From positions 13,924,037 to 13,988,036 of the forward strand of contig OW203726.1 in assembly GCA_934045075.1 (NCBI GenBank): a stretch of DNA of 64,000 bases, written 5' to 3'. The DNA is from Yponomeuta sedellus (Eukaryota; Arthropoda; Insecta; Lepidoptera; Yponomeutidae). Under the pieces are notes generated by a model, which was given only the letters and a program-made list of their open reading frames with translations, was not told the DNA's origin and made no database searches. This document shows positions 31,101-41,989 of this stretch, piece by piece. Position numbers and translations under genes: made by a program. Each line of letters starts with the position of its first letter. Positions within the stretch are counted from its first letter, which is position 1.

Positions 31101-31360
31101 GGATATAAGATGTAATTTCATAAATCCATAATCTAAGAGATTCATAACGTCAAGACGGGATTTTTTTTTAAATGTACAGCTTTCTTAGGATCTAAGATGT
31201 AATTTCATAAATCCATTATCTAAGAGATTCATGAGATAAGATAAGATAAGAATATTCTTTATTGTACACCAGGAAAAAACAAACAAAACATAATTACAAA
31301 GATACAGTACAATTGGCGGCTTTATTGCTATTCATAACGTCAAGACGGGATTTTTTTTAT
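31088..31360. repeat. 87-bp tandem duplication, second copy interrupted
   Basis: Unit 1 (31088-31174) runs from 'tacagctttcttaggata' to 'caagacgggattttttttt'. Unit 2 starts at 31175 and is split after 'taagagattcat' (31232) by a retro-insert, resuming at 31331 with 'ttcataacgtcaagacggga'. Three or so substitutions separate the units. Confidence 0.88.
31233..31329 (-). mobile_element. Short GATAA-tailed retro-insert with target duplication
   Basis: The 97-bp insert starts 'gagataagataagataagaa' and contains 'tattctttattgtacacc' and 'caattggcggctttattgct'. It is flanked by 'attcat' on both sides (31227-31232 and 31330-31335). Because unit 1 of the surrounding duplication lacks it, the empty site is preserved next door. 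Confidence 0.85.
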
Positions 31361-32082
31361 TGCTATCGTTTATTGCTAAGTTTTTTTAAGTCGTAACAGG
31401 TAATTGTTATAGCGTTTCCGACACATTCTATGCTTGTTAATTCGTTCGCTTTTAAAAATTCAAGTTTCTTTATAATCTATGTACAATATAATGTGTCAAT
31501 TAAATAGGAAAGTCTTTGTGATTAAATCTTCCCTGTCACGCCAATCTTGTCGATGGATTAAAATGCGATTTGCAATAGATTAAAATAACAGGGACCGCCA
31601 TTTTCATCCATTGCAAAAAAAGTACCACTACTACTCCATTGAAAAAAAGTACTACTAATACTACTCCTACCAAAAGGAAAGTTCTTCTCGTCTTCTCTGT
31701 GTGCGCCAGAAATCAACGGAATTCGTGGTTAGTTTTTGCGTGATTGCATGACATCCATTAAAACACCTAAACACGTCCATAAACCAAAACTTACATTTAT
31801 AATTAGTCAGCGTGGTTATTGTACCTCAAAGTGCGCAAATTCATACATAAGCAACAGACACGTAGTATATCTTTCAGTTACGATATAAAACACCGTTAGC
31901 TGAAAATAGCCCAACTCATAATACAGCTTAAATGCGTCCATTATTTATGAGTATACGTCAGGGTGCACAGGTGTGACAATTATTTACCATACACCTCTGC
32001 CAAAACAAACATTATGTTTATCTGAAGCTGAGTTTATCTGGGTGAAAAATTCCTCAGCGGTTTTTACGTGTACTGCTTTTCT

Positions 32083-32150
32083 AGGGTTCCGTAATCGAAG
32101 TTTGCCAAACGGGACGCCGTCAGTCCGTCCGGTCCATCTGTCTACCATAT
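32083..32150 (+). mobile_element. 'accggccaagtgcg' element fragment
   Basis: 'tagggttccgtaatcgaag' and 'gacgccgtcagtccgtccg' match the 'gggttccgt' and 'gtctgtccgtctgtc'-like segments of the common Lepidopteran repeat (longer copy at 49666). Confidence 0.45.
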
Positions 32151-32235
32151 ATGCCTGTTGATACGTTTCATAAAGTATTCTATTACAATGGAGGATTGCC
32201 CACTAAAATAAAAACAAGTTACAAAATATTTTTAC

Positions 32236-32495
32236 ATGTACATGTACGTTTTTATACGAGTTACAGATATATTTCGAAGAATTGCTCAGTTGAAGTGGCA
32301 GTGGGCAGGGCACATAGCTCGAAGAACTGTTGGCCACTGGGGCGAAAAAGTTCTGACCTGGGGACCACGGACCGGACGACCTACCGTGGGCAGGCCCTCC
32401 ACCAGATGGTCTGAAGACCTGGTTACACTGGCGGGGAGTCGCTGGATGCGGATGGCACAAGGCCGGTGGTCGTCAAATGGCTGATGATGATGATA
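32236..32495 (+). pseudogene. RTE-like LINE ORF C-terminus, best copy
   Basis: The forward frame (32236-32484, 82 codons) reads FRRIAQLKWQWAGHIARRTV, GPRTGRPTVGRPSTRWSEDL and AGSRWMRMAQGRW, then stops before a GATGATGATGAT tail. LKWQWAGH.AR and GRP..RW.DDL are hallmarks of RTE-like ORF2 C-termini. A small deletion removes the usual LGEAYVQQW end. Confidence 0.88.
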
Positions 32496-32677
32496 CGTTT
32501 TTTCGTCTCTTCCGTTCTCCACCTCAAGGGTGCCATATCCAACACTAAAGGGATTTATCCATTGTGCTGTTACATGTAGCTTATTGGTATGCGTTATAGT
32601 TAATAAAATACTTAGGTTTCTAAACGTTTTTATAGTTATATTATTTTTAATATAACTATAAAAACTTTTTTGTTATA

Positions 32678-32848
32678 TTACCCGTGCTAAGGAAAATTTT
32701 TAAAACCGGGAGCTAGGGGCTGAAAACTCCACCCATGCCGGGATTCGAACCCGCGACCTCTGGCTATCCGTGCCAGCGCTCTTCCAACTGAGCTAATGAG
32801 CGGCTATTCGGCATCAGTGAAATTTCGAACTTCTTTACAATACTCTCT

Positions 32849-32883
<35 letters not shown>
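32678..32883 (-). mobile_element. SINE family B plus (TTA)n
   Basis: In reverse it has the leader 'acagagagtattgtaaagaa', head 'ttagctcagttggaagagcg', B box 'gcgggttcgaatcccggc' and a tail 'aaaattttccttagcacggg'. The (TTA)n run at 32849-32883 lies at the 5' side of the SINE, so it is not its tail. Confidence 0.85.
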
Positions 32884-32885
<2 letters not shown>

Positions 32886-33228
32886 GTATTTTATAGTGTT
32901 AACTATAGAGCCAACTTTTAATAAACTTTTAGAAAACGCGTTATGATAGCATAGAAACGGTAATTCCTTCAAGTGTCATACTTGGTATGGTACGAACCTT
33001 TGTGGGAGCACGTGCCAATTCTTATTACAAATATAGGTATATGTGGTCATGACGTGCCAATTATGTAACACAAAATTCATCATCCTATTACTACCCTAAA
33101 GTATTAGTACAACAAATAACAAAAAGGGGCCAAGTATGAGATAGACTCCTCGTACCTTTCAAAAAACACTTGTCTAAGACAAACCTAACCTAACCAAAAC
33201 CTAAGACAAAATAGGTACGGAACTGCTA

Positions 33229-33318
33229 GAGTATGGCTGGATGAAATTGGCCGAGGACATAAAAAAGCGCTGTGCCTTGGGTGAGGCCTATGTCCAACAG
33301 CGGGACAATACGGGCTGA
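33229..33318 (+). pseudogene. RTE-like LINE C-terminal end
   Basis: The frame reads EYGWMKLAEDIKKRCALGEA, YVQQRDNTG, stop. GEAYVQQ is the conserved end of these proteins. Only 29 codons remain. Confidence 0.75.
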
Positions 33319-33596
33319 TTGATGGAAGCAGGGAACAGTCGGTGCGTGATTTTGACTAGCACATGGTCGACTTTTTCAAATATTAGTTACTTACAGCAAG
33401 ATAAGGTCGGAAAATTAAAACCATATGATTAATAAAACATTTCATTACACACCAGGTTGGTAAATTTATGATATTCTGGTATAGGCTCACAATACAATGT
33501 GACTTCGAATACAATACTATATCTACAGGGTGACTTCGAATTAGTTCGACGTTTTTTAAAGGACCTAATCATGATTTATTGAAAAGAAAAATAAAA

Positions 33597-33725
33597 TGGC
33601 GCTGTTTTTGGTCAGACGACATCGTGAGGATTGCGGGTCAGAAATGGATCAGATTAGCACAGGACCGTGAGGAATGGCGCAGTAAAAAGGAGCTCTATGC
33701 ACAGCAGTGGGTGGACGTGGGCTGA
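33597..33725 (+). pseudogene. RTE-like LINE C-terminal end, second
   Basis: 42 codons read WRCFWSDDIVRIAGQKWIRL, AQDREEWRSKKELYAQQWVD, VG, stop. It is the same family as 33229 but more diverged (LYAQQWVDVG), followed by a short GATGATAGATAAG tail. Confidence 0.8.
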
Positions 33726-34435
33726 TGATAGATAAGGATAAAAAACGATATCAGGATGAAAAGTAATAAAAATCTAAAAATATGACTATATGTCGAGCGT
33801 GTGATGGTCGAGGCCGGCCAACTCGATTGTTTTTTCACTTGTTTCAGCATATCAAACGACAGACTGAACTTTACCGTACTTGCTATCACTTTTAATTTGG
33901 ATTCACAATTTCGAAAATACGATTTAAAAATAATCTCTTAAAATATTATTAATGATTCCAAAATTGCGCTGTAGTTACACATCCTTGATGAGATTACAGC
34001 GTGCTAAAAGGTGGACAAGAACCGCAACACATCAAACCACATAAATTCGATCACCTGTCTATTCACGTAGCACTTAATTCGATGGCTATTTTGCCTAAGG
34101 GGATAGCTCAAAGAGGGCTGCGCTAGAAAGTAAGGGGAGCGATAATAAATACTTTATAGTTGAGACAGTGATAGTAATTTCGTGATTCGGATTGTTAAAC
34201 AAAGTATGAAGGAAAACGAAAAAATAATTGTGTCTAGTACACGAAGTAACGAAGTTTTGTAAATGTAAATAAAACAATTGCAGACTTATTGGAGTTGGTT
34301 ATAACTCGCATAAAGTAAAAAGAAGAGCTCTACTTTGGATTTTGTAGGTATTGAGAAAAATACCGATTTTGTTTATTTGCCACAGTTTTTTTCTGGGTGC
34401 TATAAAATATATACAAAAAGAACTCGTATTACAGT

Positions 34436-34598
34436 TTCAAAAACCTATTTAGAGGTTGAAAATTCCGCCCATGCCGGGACTCGAACCCGCGACCTCTGGC
34501 TAACCGTACCAGCGCGTTCCCAACTGAGCTAATGCGCAAGTGCCGGCATCAGCGAAATTTCGAACCTCTTTACAATATTTTCTGCATTATTTACAGGC
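34436..34598 (-). mobile_element. SINE family B
   Basis: In reverse: leader 'gaaaatattgtaaagaggtt', 'cgctgatgccggca', head 'ttagctcagttgggaacgcg', B box 'gcgggttcgagtcccggc' and 'cctctaaataggtttttga'. No palindrome. Confidence 0.85.
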
Positions 34599-34714
34599 AG
34601 CGACACCTGGCTGAAGTAATTGCCATCACTTGCAGCCCCGAGTACTACCTACTTTGCAGTTAGGTTTTACATTGGAATGATATCGCTTTACCCACATGAT
34701 TATATTCTTTTTGT

Positions 34715-34787
34715 TGCACTAACCCGTGCTGAGGACAATTTTAAAAACCTATTTAGAGGCTAAAAATCTGCCCATGCCGGGACTCGA
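34715..34787 (-). mobile_element. SINE family B, truncated at the B box
   Basis: 'gcactaacccgtgctgagga', 'acctatttagaggctaaaaa' and 'gcccatgccgggactcga', then an abrupt switch to another repeat at 34788. The breakpoint lies in the B box, so the head was lost by 5' truncation or a later insertion. Confidence 0.8.
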
Positions 34788-34925
34788 CAGACAATGTCCT
34801 GCAGCGCCATCTGGGGGCTGATTTGTGAATCTGAACCATCCAGGGCGCAAACAAAACGCATCCGAAAAAAATTGTTCAAATCTGTCCAGCCGTTTATGAG
34901 GAGTTCAGTGACATACACGCGTACA
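34788..34925 (+). mobile_element. Unclassified repeat, Helitron-like wording
   Basis: 'gcagcgccatctgggggctg' and 'ctgtccagccgtttatgagg' followed by 'agttcagtgacatacacg' resemble segments common in Lepidopteran Helitron derivatives. Termini were not identified. Confidence 0.4.
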
Positions 34926-34928
34926 TTA

Positions 34929-35268
34929 CTACACATCATAAAAGTCCCGTCGGGAATCTACGTTCGCGCAGACTAGGAAGAAGTGTAACGAAAGTACCCG
35001 AAGCTATAAGTACATTCAACATGACCTTTACCGATAGCGGTAAGGTGCAGAATTGATTGCCGCAGTAGCGTTACCTATTTCGCTCACGCTAATATTGCCA
35101 AACTAATAGTCACCTGCATCGATGACGTTGAATCAACCAATAGCAACAAAGGCGCACGGCCTGCCATAAAATGAAACTATCTGATTGGTCGATCAACTTG
35201 CCGCACATCCAAAATTTGGTCATCTGCGCAGGTACATCCGCGAGACTTACTTCTTGTGTAGCACTGTA
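34929..35268. repeat. Dispersed ~340-bp repeat, copy 2
   Basis: Partner of 29874-30219, in the same orientation, 5 kb apart. It sits at the end of the Helitron-like segment and may be inserted into it. Confidence 0.85.
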
Positions 35269-35274
35269 CAGTAG

Positions 35275-36299
35275 AATTATATATAAATATAATTAATTTA
35301 ATTTATACTTATCATCATTATATCAAAAGAATGATTACTGCTTAGAACTGTATGAAATCCTCCTTTGGTCCGGTGCACCTTTAGTACCTAACTTATTGAG
35401 AGCTAACACCGAAATTGTTTTAGGGTATTTTATAAAGTATATCTATTTTTGCTCCTCATGGTTCTCCCTACTGGCATAGATTCAGCTGAAAGTAAAATCT
35501 TTAACTCTAGCTGACGTCAGATACTTTAGTAGAATCCCATCTAGAGAGCTCATTTGCCGATAAAGACCGGGGGAAAAACTGGACAATTTAACCGGTTTTT
35601 ATAGCCTCGCTTATTACTATTGTCGTAAAGTACACTAAATTTTTATTTAAATAACACAGTCACGGTGTCTGACAGGCTTAAATAGTCAAGCCTCCTTCAT
35701 TCAATATTTAAAAAATAATTAAAAATGGTTGAACAAAGTGATTGAAATTTTTACGGATTTTTTGTAACAATTATGAAATTTAAAAAAATTAAGAAAGTGA
35801 TTGCGTAATTGAGTTAATAAGTTAAGTTGAGTTTGGGACTGGCCCTGTTTACAAAACAGCAATAAATTTAAACTTACATAGCCTTCAGATTACAGCAGTT
35901 TACGCTGCTTTGAGTATTGCTACAATCATAAATCAGTTTTATTCACTGGTAGCTTTTTTAAACCTAAAATTAAATTATCTCTTGAACTTATGTTCTCACA
36001 TCGCAGCCACGGTATTAGTTACAATTTTATTCTTCATTCAAAATTTGTTTGCAAACTGTATAGGAAAATCTGAATGTGGTTACTTAGATACTCATACGTT
36101 ACTTATTACGACAAAGTCAAAAGCGTTACTCTTATACCCCAATAAGCGACTTCATTCGAGAGTGGAATGTTTTCTTCATTTGTTTGCGGGTCCCTTTACC
36201 ACATCGATTCCATTAGCATAGACATTCGAGAGACCTACATAGAATAAAGAACGCTATTACGTCAGCCGCATCGAAGAAATGAACAATTTATACTGACGA
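35275..36299. other. Mostly unique AT-rich interval
   Basis: A 103-codon open frame (35910-36221) has hydrophobic stretches, but nothing resembles a known family and no start or splice context supports it. Confidence 0.35.
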
Positions 36300-36720
36300 A
36301 TTGAATGCGTAATGATCCGAACAATGAACGCACTGAACCATGGTTCATTCAGTGTAATCAACCTATCTCGTCTCTTTGGAGCAGATGCCACACCAGCCCG
36401 CTCTCAATCAAAGATATAAATAGTGATCGGTTTGGCGTCGAAATTGACTGCGCGTTGAGTCTAACGTCCGGCTCCTATTCAAAGCGGTCGACGAATAAAT
36501 CTTGTGGTTTTCATTACCGCATGAGCATCTGCCAGGTGCAAGCCGCCCCCCATCGACACTGGAATCCGTACGATTTGCGCTGAGTGCGATTGCGAATCGT
36601 GAAATTTCATCAATTTGATGCACTCAGCAAAAGCCGCCCAGTGCACGAGTACACCCAGGAAACTATGCATGCTGATGATTGGCTCCGACCCAACGAACTT
36701 CACCTGTAACACTAATATGA
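36300..36720. other. Moderate-GC unique island, possible regulatory element
   Basis: The block is GC- and CpG-richer than its surroundings and free of recognised repeats. It contains 'gatataaatagtgatcggtt' and the imperfect palindromic stretches 'gcgctgagtgcgattgcg' and 'catcaatttgatgcactcag'. Overlapping frames on both strands (71-92 codons) do not favour one coding reading. Confidence 0.3.
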
Positions 36721-37394
36721 TAACGACCAGGTTCCACTGTCCGGCGTAGTATTAATCTGACTGGATTATTATGAGGATTACGCTAAAAGATTAATTTGTC
36801 GTGAGGCTGATTCTACGAGTATAGCACTTATACACAATATCTGCACCTTCCGTGTAACGCGCCAGTTCTTTGGAGATATTAATAATGCCTCGACATTTAT
36901 ATGGATTTTGTGTGTGTGTGTGTGTTGCAATTTTTATGTCTATAATAATGATGGAGCTCACTGGTATCGTAGGGCAGCTGCTTTGTGTTTGTTAATAAGA
37001 AATAAATGCTACCACGACGGAAATGTCAAGGTGAATGTTTGGATTATATATTCAGGCTCAGTGTAGCGCTACAAAGTGTCATCAATTATGTATATTATCC
37101 TGTGGAACGATTATCATAAGAAAGGGAATATTATTGCTAAGAAACCGCAGAATTACTTTGGTAACTTCAAAGTGTGCTAGCTAAACATCAAAGAAAATAG
37201 GCGCAGTGAGTAATTGACATGACAAGTAGGTTTACAGGATTAACAATTTAATTATTAAAATATTTATTCAGCCTTGCCAAACCACGATGAAGGTTCTTTA
37301 GATTGAACTTTCTGTCATAGAAACTTAGTCATAGAAACAGCGTCGGTTAAAACAACGTTCACGGCCAAACAACGAAGTAGAGCACGCTCAATAG
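36721..37394. other. Unassigned interval
   Basis: Short (GT)8 at 36910-36925. No repeats or exons recognised. Confidence 0.35.
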
Positions 37395-37875
37395 TGACAT
37401 AATATCGAAACGGCCTACAGGAGCGGCTCCAGCATCTCTGTCTTCAGCACCTACATAACACACTTTACAGGACCGGACGCGAACCGAGGTGAAAACCCTT
37501 TCGCGTCCGCGGAAAAACGTAACCGACCGCCGCCTAACAACGTGAAAGGGAATTAAATCGCGAGGTTCAAGGGCTAAATTTGCGGCGAGTGTACGGCGGC
37601 ACGGGCATCTGTTTGTCCCGCTCTGGCGGCGCCCTACGCTGTGCGACGCCGCCGCGCAACGCCGCTCCAGTCGCGGTCTGCCGGCCGACGCGACGCTCGG
37701 CGCCTGTTGCCGCGCCGCCAGCACCCTCCGCTCGCCTCGCGAGCATGCTCAGCTGAGCACGCAGCGCGCCCGCTGAGCCCTCGCCGCGCCCGGCTCCCGC
37801 TACGCCGACCCGCGGCCGCACCGGTGCGCCGCCGGCCTATTGTTTGTGTTTGTGCGCCGCCCTCTTCGAACATAA
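37395..37875. promoter_or_regulatory. GC-rich, CpG-rich island (candidate promoter / first exon)
   Basis: A block that turns very GC-rich from about 37560 to 37860 stands out in AT-rich DNA. It contains NotI-like 'gcggccgc', 'ctcgcgagcatgctcagctg' and repeated CGCC runs. Arg/Ala-rich open frames exist on both strands (for example 37641-37994 forward, 37567-37821 reverse), as expected for any CpG-dense DNA. On the reverse strand a donor-like 'cctgtaaagt' starts at 37470. The same place reads 'cactttacag' as a weak acceptor on the forward strand. I cannot assign strand or product. Confidence 0.45.
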
Positions 37876-37879
37876 ACAT

Positions 37880-39360
37880 CAGTTGTGTTGTGAGCGGTCT
37901 CGTGGTTTTTATGGTCAGTCAGTATGATGAAAGGTCATCGGTTCAGTGTGGTGTCAAACATAGATTGCGAAATGCTATTGGGAGGCTCGCGTGATTTTGT
38001 GTGTTCGTTTATATAAGAGATTTATATCGATTAACTTTTAAGGCCGTAAGGCCCCATGATATAAACGAGATAAGAGGCCTAATCTGAATATCACGCTGTT
38101 ATAAACACGTATTATGACGTAGCACTCACGTATCAATGTCAAGGCCAACCAAACTGAAAACGTGAAAACTTGAGCGCCTCATACACGCAACATTGCGAGC
38201 AAGCTCAGTTGCAATTCATTATAGTAATATTTCCGTCTTTTTAAGTGAAGCCTGAAGTAATATCGTCACGTTTTTTGGACTTATTAGAACATTTTCTTGT
38301 GAAACTCTGTCCTTGACTGAAACATCTAGAATGCGTTAAAATATTTCTTTCTTTTTGAAGGGTGAATTTTAATACGAACTGTTCCTAAAACAAATTCTTT
38401 ATGTTTTACTACACATATTGTTTAATGAGCCTATTGCGCACTGATATTTCTCGAAATATCAGGGGAAACATAATTTTACGAAATTCGGGCTGTGCGAGCT
38501 CTACCAACGTCGCAGCTTCCGCTAAATCATAGTTCTACGTAGAATAATGCCCATTACATTTACCACATGCGGTTTTAAGCATCAGCGACACTGAAAAGCA
38601 AAATTTAACAAAAAACACAAAGGATTAAAAAAAAAAATATTTTTCAAGTCTTAGAAACTCTAGTTAACAGTTTTTAGGAATTGCGCATTTCGTAAGTGAA
38701 CCCTTTGAATCACTTACGAGACTCCATGCATACTACTTCAGCAGACAGTTTACTACATCACTTTATCACATGGGCACCTGTTGATTTATATCGAGCTTAT
38801 GGCTTGTAAAAGGGTATAACCAAGCCCCATCTTAGATTTCATCACGTGTGTTAAAACCGTAAATATGTTTTATCATAGGATACGAAGTGGATTCCTGGTA
38901 GCTCTACCTCGCAGAGGCGGTGCTAGCAATTCTTCTTAGTTGCTGCTTCTGCTAACGCAAACATGCACTGAACACAAAGTACTATATTTTTTAATCTTAG
39001 CTCTTTAAACAGTTGCCTCAGATTATACGGGTGTTATCTTTCAGGCAGGCTGTACTAAAATCCAACATAATAATCTTTACGACTTAAGGTACAATTCGTG
39101 TGGAAGTGAGAGGCAAAATTATCATTCGACCTAATTTGAAACCAAGGAGAGTCTCTTGTGGAATAAAATGAGCTCAAAATATTCAAATTATTTGTGTACA
39201 TGAAAACTCACTCCGCTGTGCACGATACAAAACAAGGCAGATGCACCATTATACACTTTGCCAGATATACCTTCTCTGAATGTAAACTATTTTTCACCGA
39301 CTTAAAAAAGGAGGAATTCATAAATTCGACGCGAATATAACTTCTTTTCTTTTTTTTTTT
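37880..39360. other. Unassigned interval downstream of the GC island
   Basis: Composition falls back to AT-rich by 38000. A 10-bp hairpin 'tcgtaagtga/tcacttacga' lies near 38690-38720. No exon with both splice sites was recognised. Confidence 0.4.
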
Positions 39361-39463
39361 ACCAACCTGGATTTGGCTCCTATGGTGGAGTATGGCCTGA
39401 CCTTCGAGAGACCCGTGCCCCAGCAGTGGGGACATAGAAGGGTTGACATCGATGATATCGATT
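39361..39463 (+). mobile_element. 5S-SINE family, short 3' end
   Basis: 'accaacctggatttggctcc' to 'gtggggacatagaagggttg' then 'acatcgatgatatcgat'. A poly-T run precedes it at 39346-39360. Confidence 0.75.
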
Positions 39464-40499
39464 ACTTTTTTTGTATGCTTAACTTAATTTCGGAATCACT
39501 TTCTTGAATTTCAGGTTTCGCTGTTATTCGAAGAGTTAAGGCTAAGATCGACACCTGGTCGGACTCTTGCGATAAGAATTCAGGAAAGAGGTTGCGGAAT
39601 TAAGTTAAAAATGTGTAGTGCTTATGAAAGTTTTAGTTTCTAAATATTTGCATATTTAAAAAAACTACCCAAGTCGCACTCACACACGGTTTCGTACCAT
39701 TACGTATAGGTACTCGTATGTAATATTACGTGTCTAACAAACGTTTTTGTTACTACGTAATATTTCTTCAATTTGGGACCCTTAGCAAGAAAAAAACCTT
39801 TGATAAATACTTTATGTTTTACTATTAAATAGAATAGATAAATTTTGTAATATACCAGGAGTTACATTAGGGACTGAAACAATAACATAGTACAGTACAA
39901 TTGACAATTTATTTTGTCGTATTTATTTGGAAATAATAGTTATTTTTAAGTTAATTGATTTTTTAAAGCCGGAAGTGACGTAGGCCAGAAGGCAGCATAA
40001 AACATAATCTTTGCCTCTACATTACTTTACTTAAAAAAACCTGTCATTGTCTTTCACCACAGACTAAAAGTTGTTGACAATTGACATTTTCCTTTTTTTT
40101 TTGGCTGACAAAGGCAAAGGCGTAGATACGACGCTATAGAGCCGCTGTGCCGGCTTTGCCGGCTTTTTAAATTTTCTCTGTAATAAAACCACAGAAAAAT
40201 CTATGAGTATTTTTCTTGTATTCCTTGAAGCTTAATCTCCTAATGTTTTTTTTTAATTTTAGCTTCATATTGTTTTGTATTATTGTCCATTGGTGGCCTT
40301 ATTACCACCAAGTACTTTCTTCCAGAACTATCGGTTTTATGATTTTTTAATATTATTTGTTGTCAATCCGCCGAAACCCTCGCTTGCGATGATTATACAT
40401 AGTTATTCATAAAAAGGGTTGAAAAGTGGTTTAACTTATAACTATGTTGTGTCCCGTTAGAATGACACATTCAGTCACACAAAATTCAACTGGTAATAA
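39464..40499. other. Unassigned AT-rich interval
   Basis: No repeat recognised except T-rich runs (40086-40101, 40245-40256). Confidence 0.35.
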
Positions 40500-40600
40500 T
40501 TTCAAGAGAAAAAGCCCTTTTATAGGTCAGACAGTCAGACGTTGTAGGCATAATCAAGAGAAAAGCCCTTTTATAGGTCAGAGAGACAGACGTTCTAGAT
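40500..40600. repeat. ~52-bp imperfect tandem duplication
   Basis: 'caagagaaaaagccctttta' followed by 'taggtcagacagtcagacg' repeats at 40555 as 'caagagaaaagcccttttat' and 'aggtcagagagacagacg'. The wording resembles the 'gacagacagac' part of the accggccaagtgcg element. Confidence 0.7.
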
Positions 40601-41260
40601 TTATTAATAGGGTCCCACTAATACCTTTCGGATAGAGAATCTTGTTTTTTTTTTGTTTTACTTTGTACTAACGGTAATAACATAAGATTACTCTTTAATA
40701 CAGCTTTTTATTAATACTTACAGAGTGTCAAACTTAGTGAGGTTATAGAAAACTCAAAGTATAACAACAAATCATAAAAACAGTGAGAAAGTGTGAGTCA
40801 GACGTTCGATCAGGGTCCTGAACTGAACGAAAGAAAACTCGTTTTTGCTAAATGCGTCTAACGCATTGGGTGTAAATTTGTAACACAAAAATATGAAGTA
40901 GTGCGGAACCATCGGTGTGCGGGTTGCATTCGCACTTGACCGGTTTTTTATACATTCGTTGGATTGAGTTGAAACTAGATCTCGACGGAAAATACACGTA
41001 TGTGTATCTAAGGTTATTTGAACTAAGAAAACATCCAGGCATTGTGTATCTGATACGAAGTAAATGGTTATGCACAGTCAGCAGAAGCTCAAAACTTACA
41101 TTTCAATTACAAAATACACCGTAACGCATCTAAAAATAGTGCATGCATGTAAACGTTGATGTGCTATTGACTATACAAAAGTGAACCATAGCCTCAGGAA
41201 AGGTCATTATGAAGATGATTTTGAAAATTAAACTGAAACTGTAACGCTGCTGAAACGTCG
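40601..41260. other. Unassigned interval
   Basis: Overlapping 69- and 75-codon frames on opposite strands at 40848-41124 have no recognisable domain. Confidence 0.35.
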
Positions 41261-41284
41261 GGAATTACGTTTTACCTAATAAAT
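41261..41284 (+). mobile_element. Penelope-type tail linking the two motif sets
   Basis: 'ctgctgaaacgtcgggaatt' runs directly into 'acgttttacctaataaata'. It joins the 'gaaacgtcg' signature seen beside the Penelope coding remnant to the dispersed 'attacgttttacctaat' tail. Confidence 0.55.
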
Positions 41285-41382
41285 AAGATAAGATAAAGTT
41301 TGTTCGTCCAAAGGACAAGTATAAATCACTTACATTGTATTGTATGTTACATTGATTTATTCATATGACAATATACACACGC

Positions 41383-41398
<16 letters not shown>

Positions 41399-41471
<73 letters not shown>
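41399..41471. repeat. (CA)n microsatellite
   Basis: About 36 uninterrupted CA units, preceded by CATA repeats. The Thr-His open frame across it is an artefact. Confidence 0.97.
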
Positions 41472-41475
<4 letters not shown>

Positions 41476-41689
41476 TAAATACACACTACATTGCTGATTC
41501 TCATAAGAGTGCCATTCACGTACATACTTTTTTTTTTATATAAATTATTTTATAATAAAAAAAAATGTTTAGTAACTTCCTTTTATTTAAGAAGAAAAAT
41601 TGTTTTTTTTTTATCTCATATTTTAACAGATGTTTTGTTTCGTTTTTAATCGATCTTATATTAGTGGTTAGTTACCTAATTGATACAGC

Positions 41690-41890
41690 CCTCTTTACAT
41701 TACTCCCGTACAACATCTCAGGGAGAAGGCAGTGGCTGAAAACCAGCGCTGTCCGGGGCTGACCCGGGTCAGCACCAGCTGAGCCACTACTTTTTGCCTT
41801 ATTTACTAATTTATAATATATTTTAAGTCTTACTTTGTTTAAGTTCTTTTTGATGAGGCGATAAAATTCTTTTTATTCTTATTCTTATAT
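41690..41890 (+). mobile_element. Probable non-LTR retroelement 3' end
   Basis: A GC-rich start with inverted words ('gtggctgaaaaccagcgctg', 'ggtcagcaccagctgagcc') is followed by 'gatgaggcgataaaattctt' and a 'tttattcttattctta' tail. It is recognised only by its tail structure. Confidence 0.4.
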
Positions 41891-41948
41891 GTGAATTAAT
41901 AGTTGGTTGGTATTCATAGTAGGCTACAAACCTGTGTTATAAATATTT

Positions 41949-41980
41949 GCAATTAGACCTGTTTAATATAATATAACTAG
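41949..41980 (+). mobile_element. Penelope-type tail motif, short
   Basis: 'gcaattagacctgtttaata' then 'taatataactag'. Confidence 0.4.
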
Positions 41981-41989
41981 GTATGCATG

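Noticed and set aside
35910..36221. 103-codon open frame with hydrophobic segments
   Set aside because: AT-rich frames encode hydrophobic residues by composition alone; no domain, signal peptide pattern or exon boundaries were convincing.
37567..37879. Several Arg/Ala-rich frames on both strands of the GC island
   Set aside because: CpG-dense DNA lacks stop codons by composition; frames on both strands are equally long, so none is supported as coding.
41340..41543. Open frame encoding Thr-His repeats
   Set aside because: It is the (CA)n microsatellite read through; no flanking coding signal.
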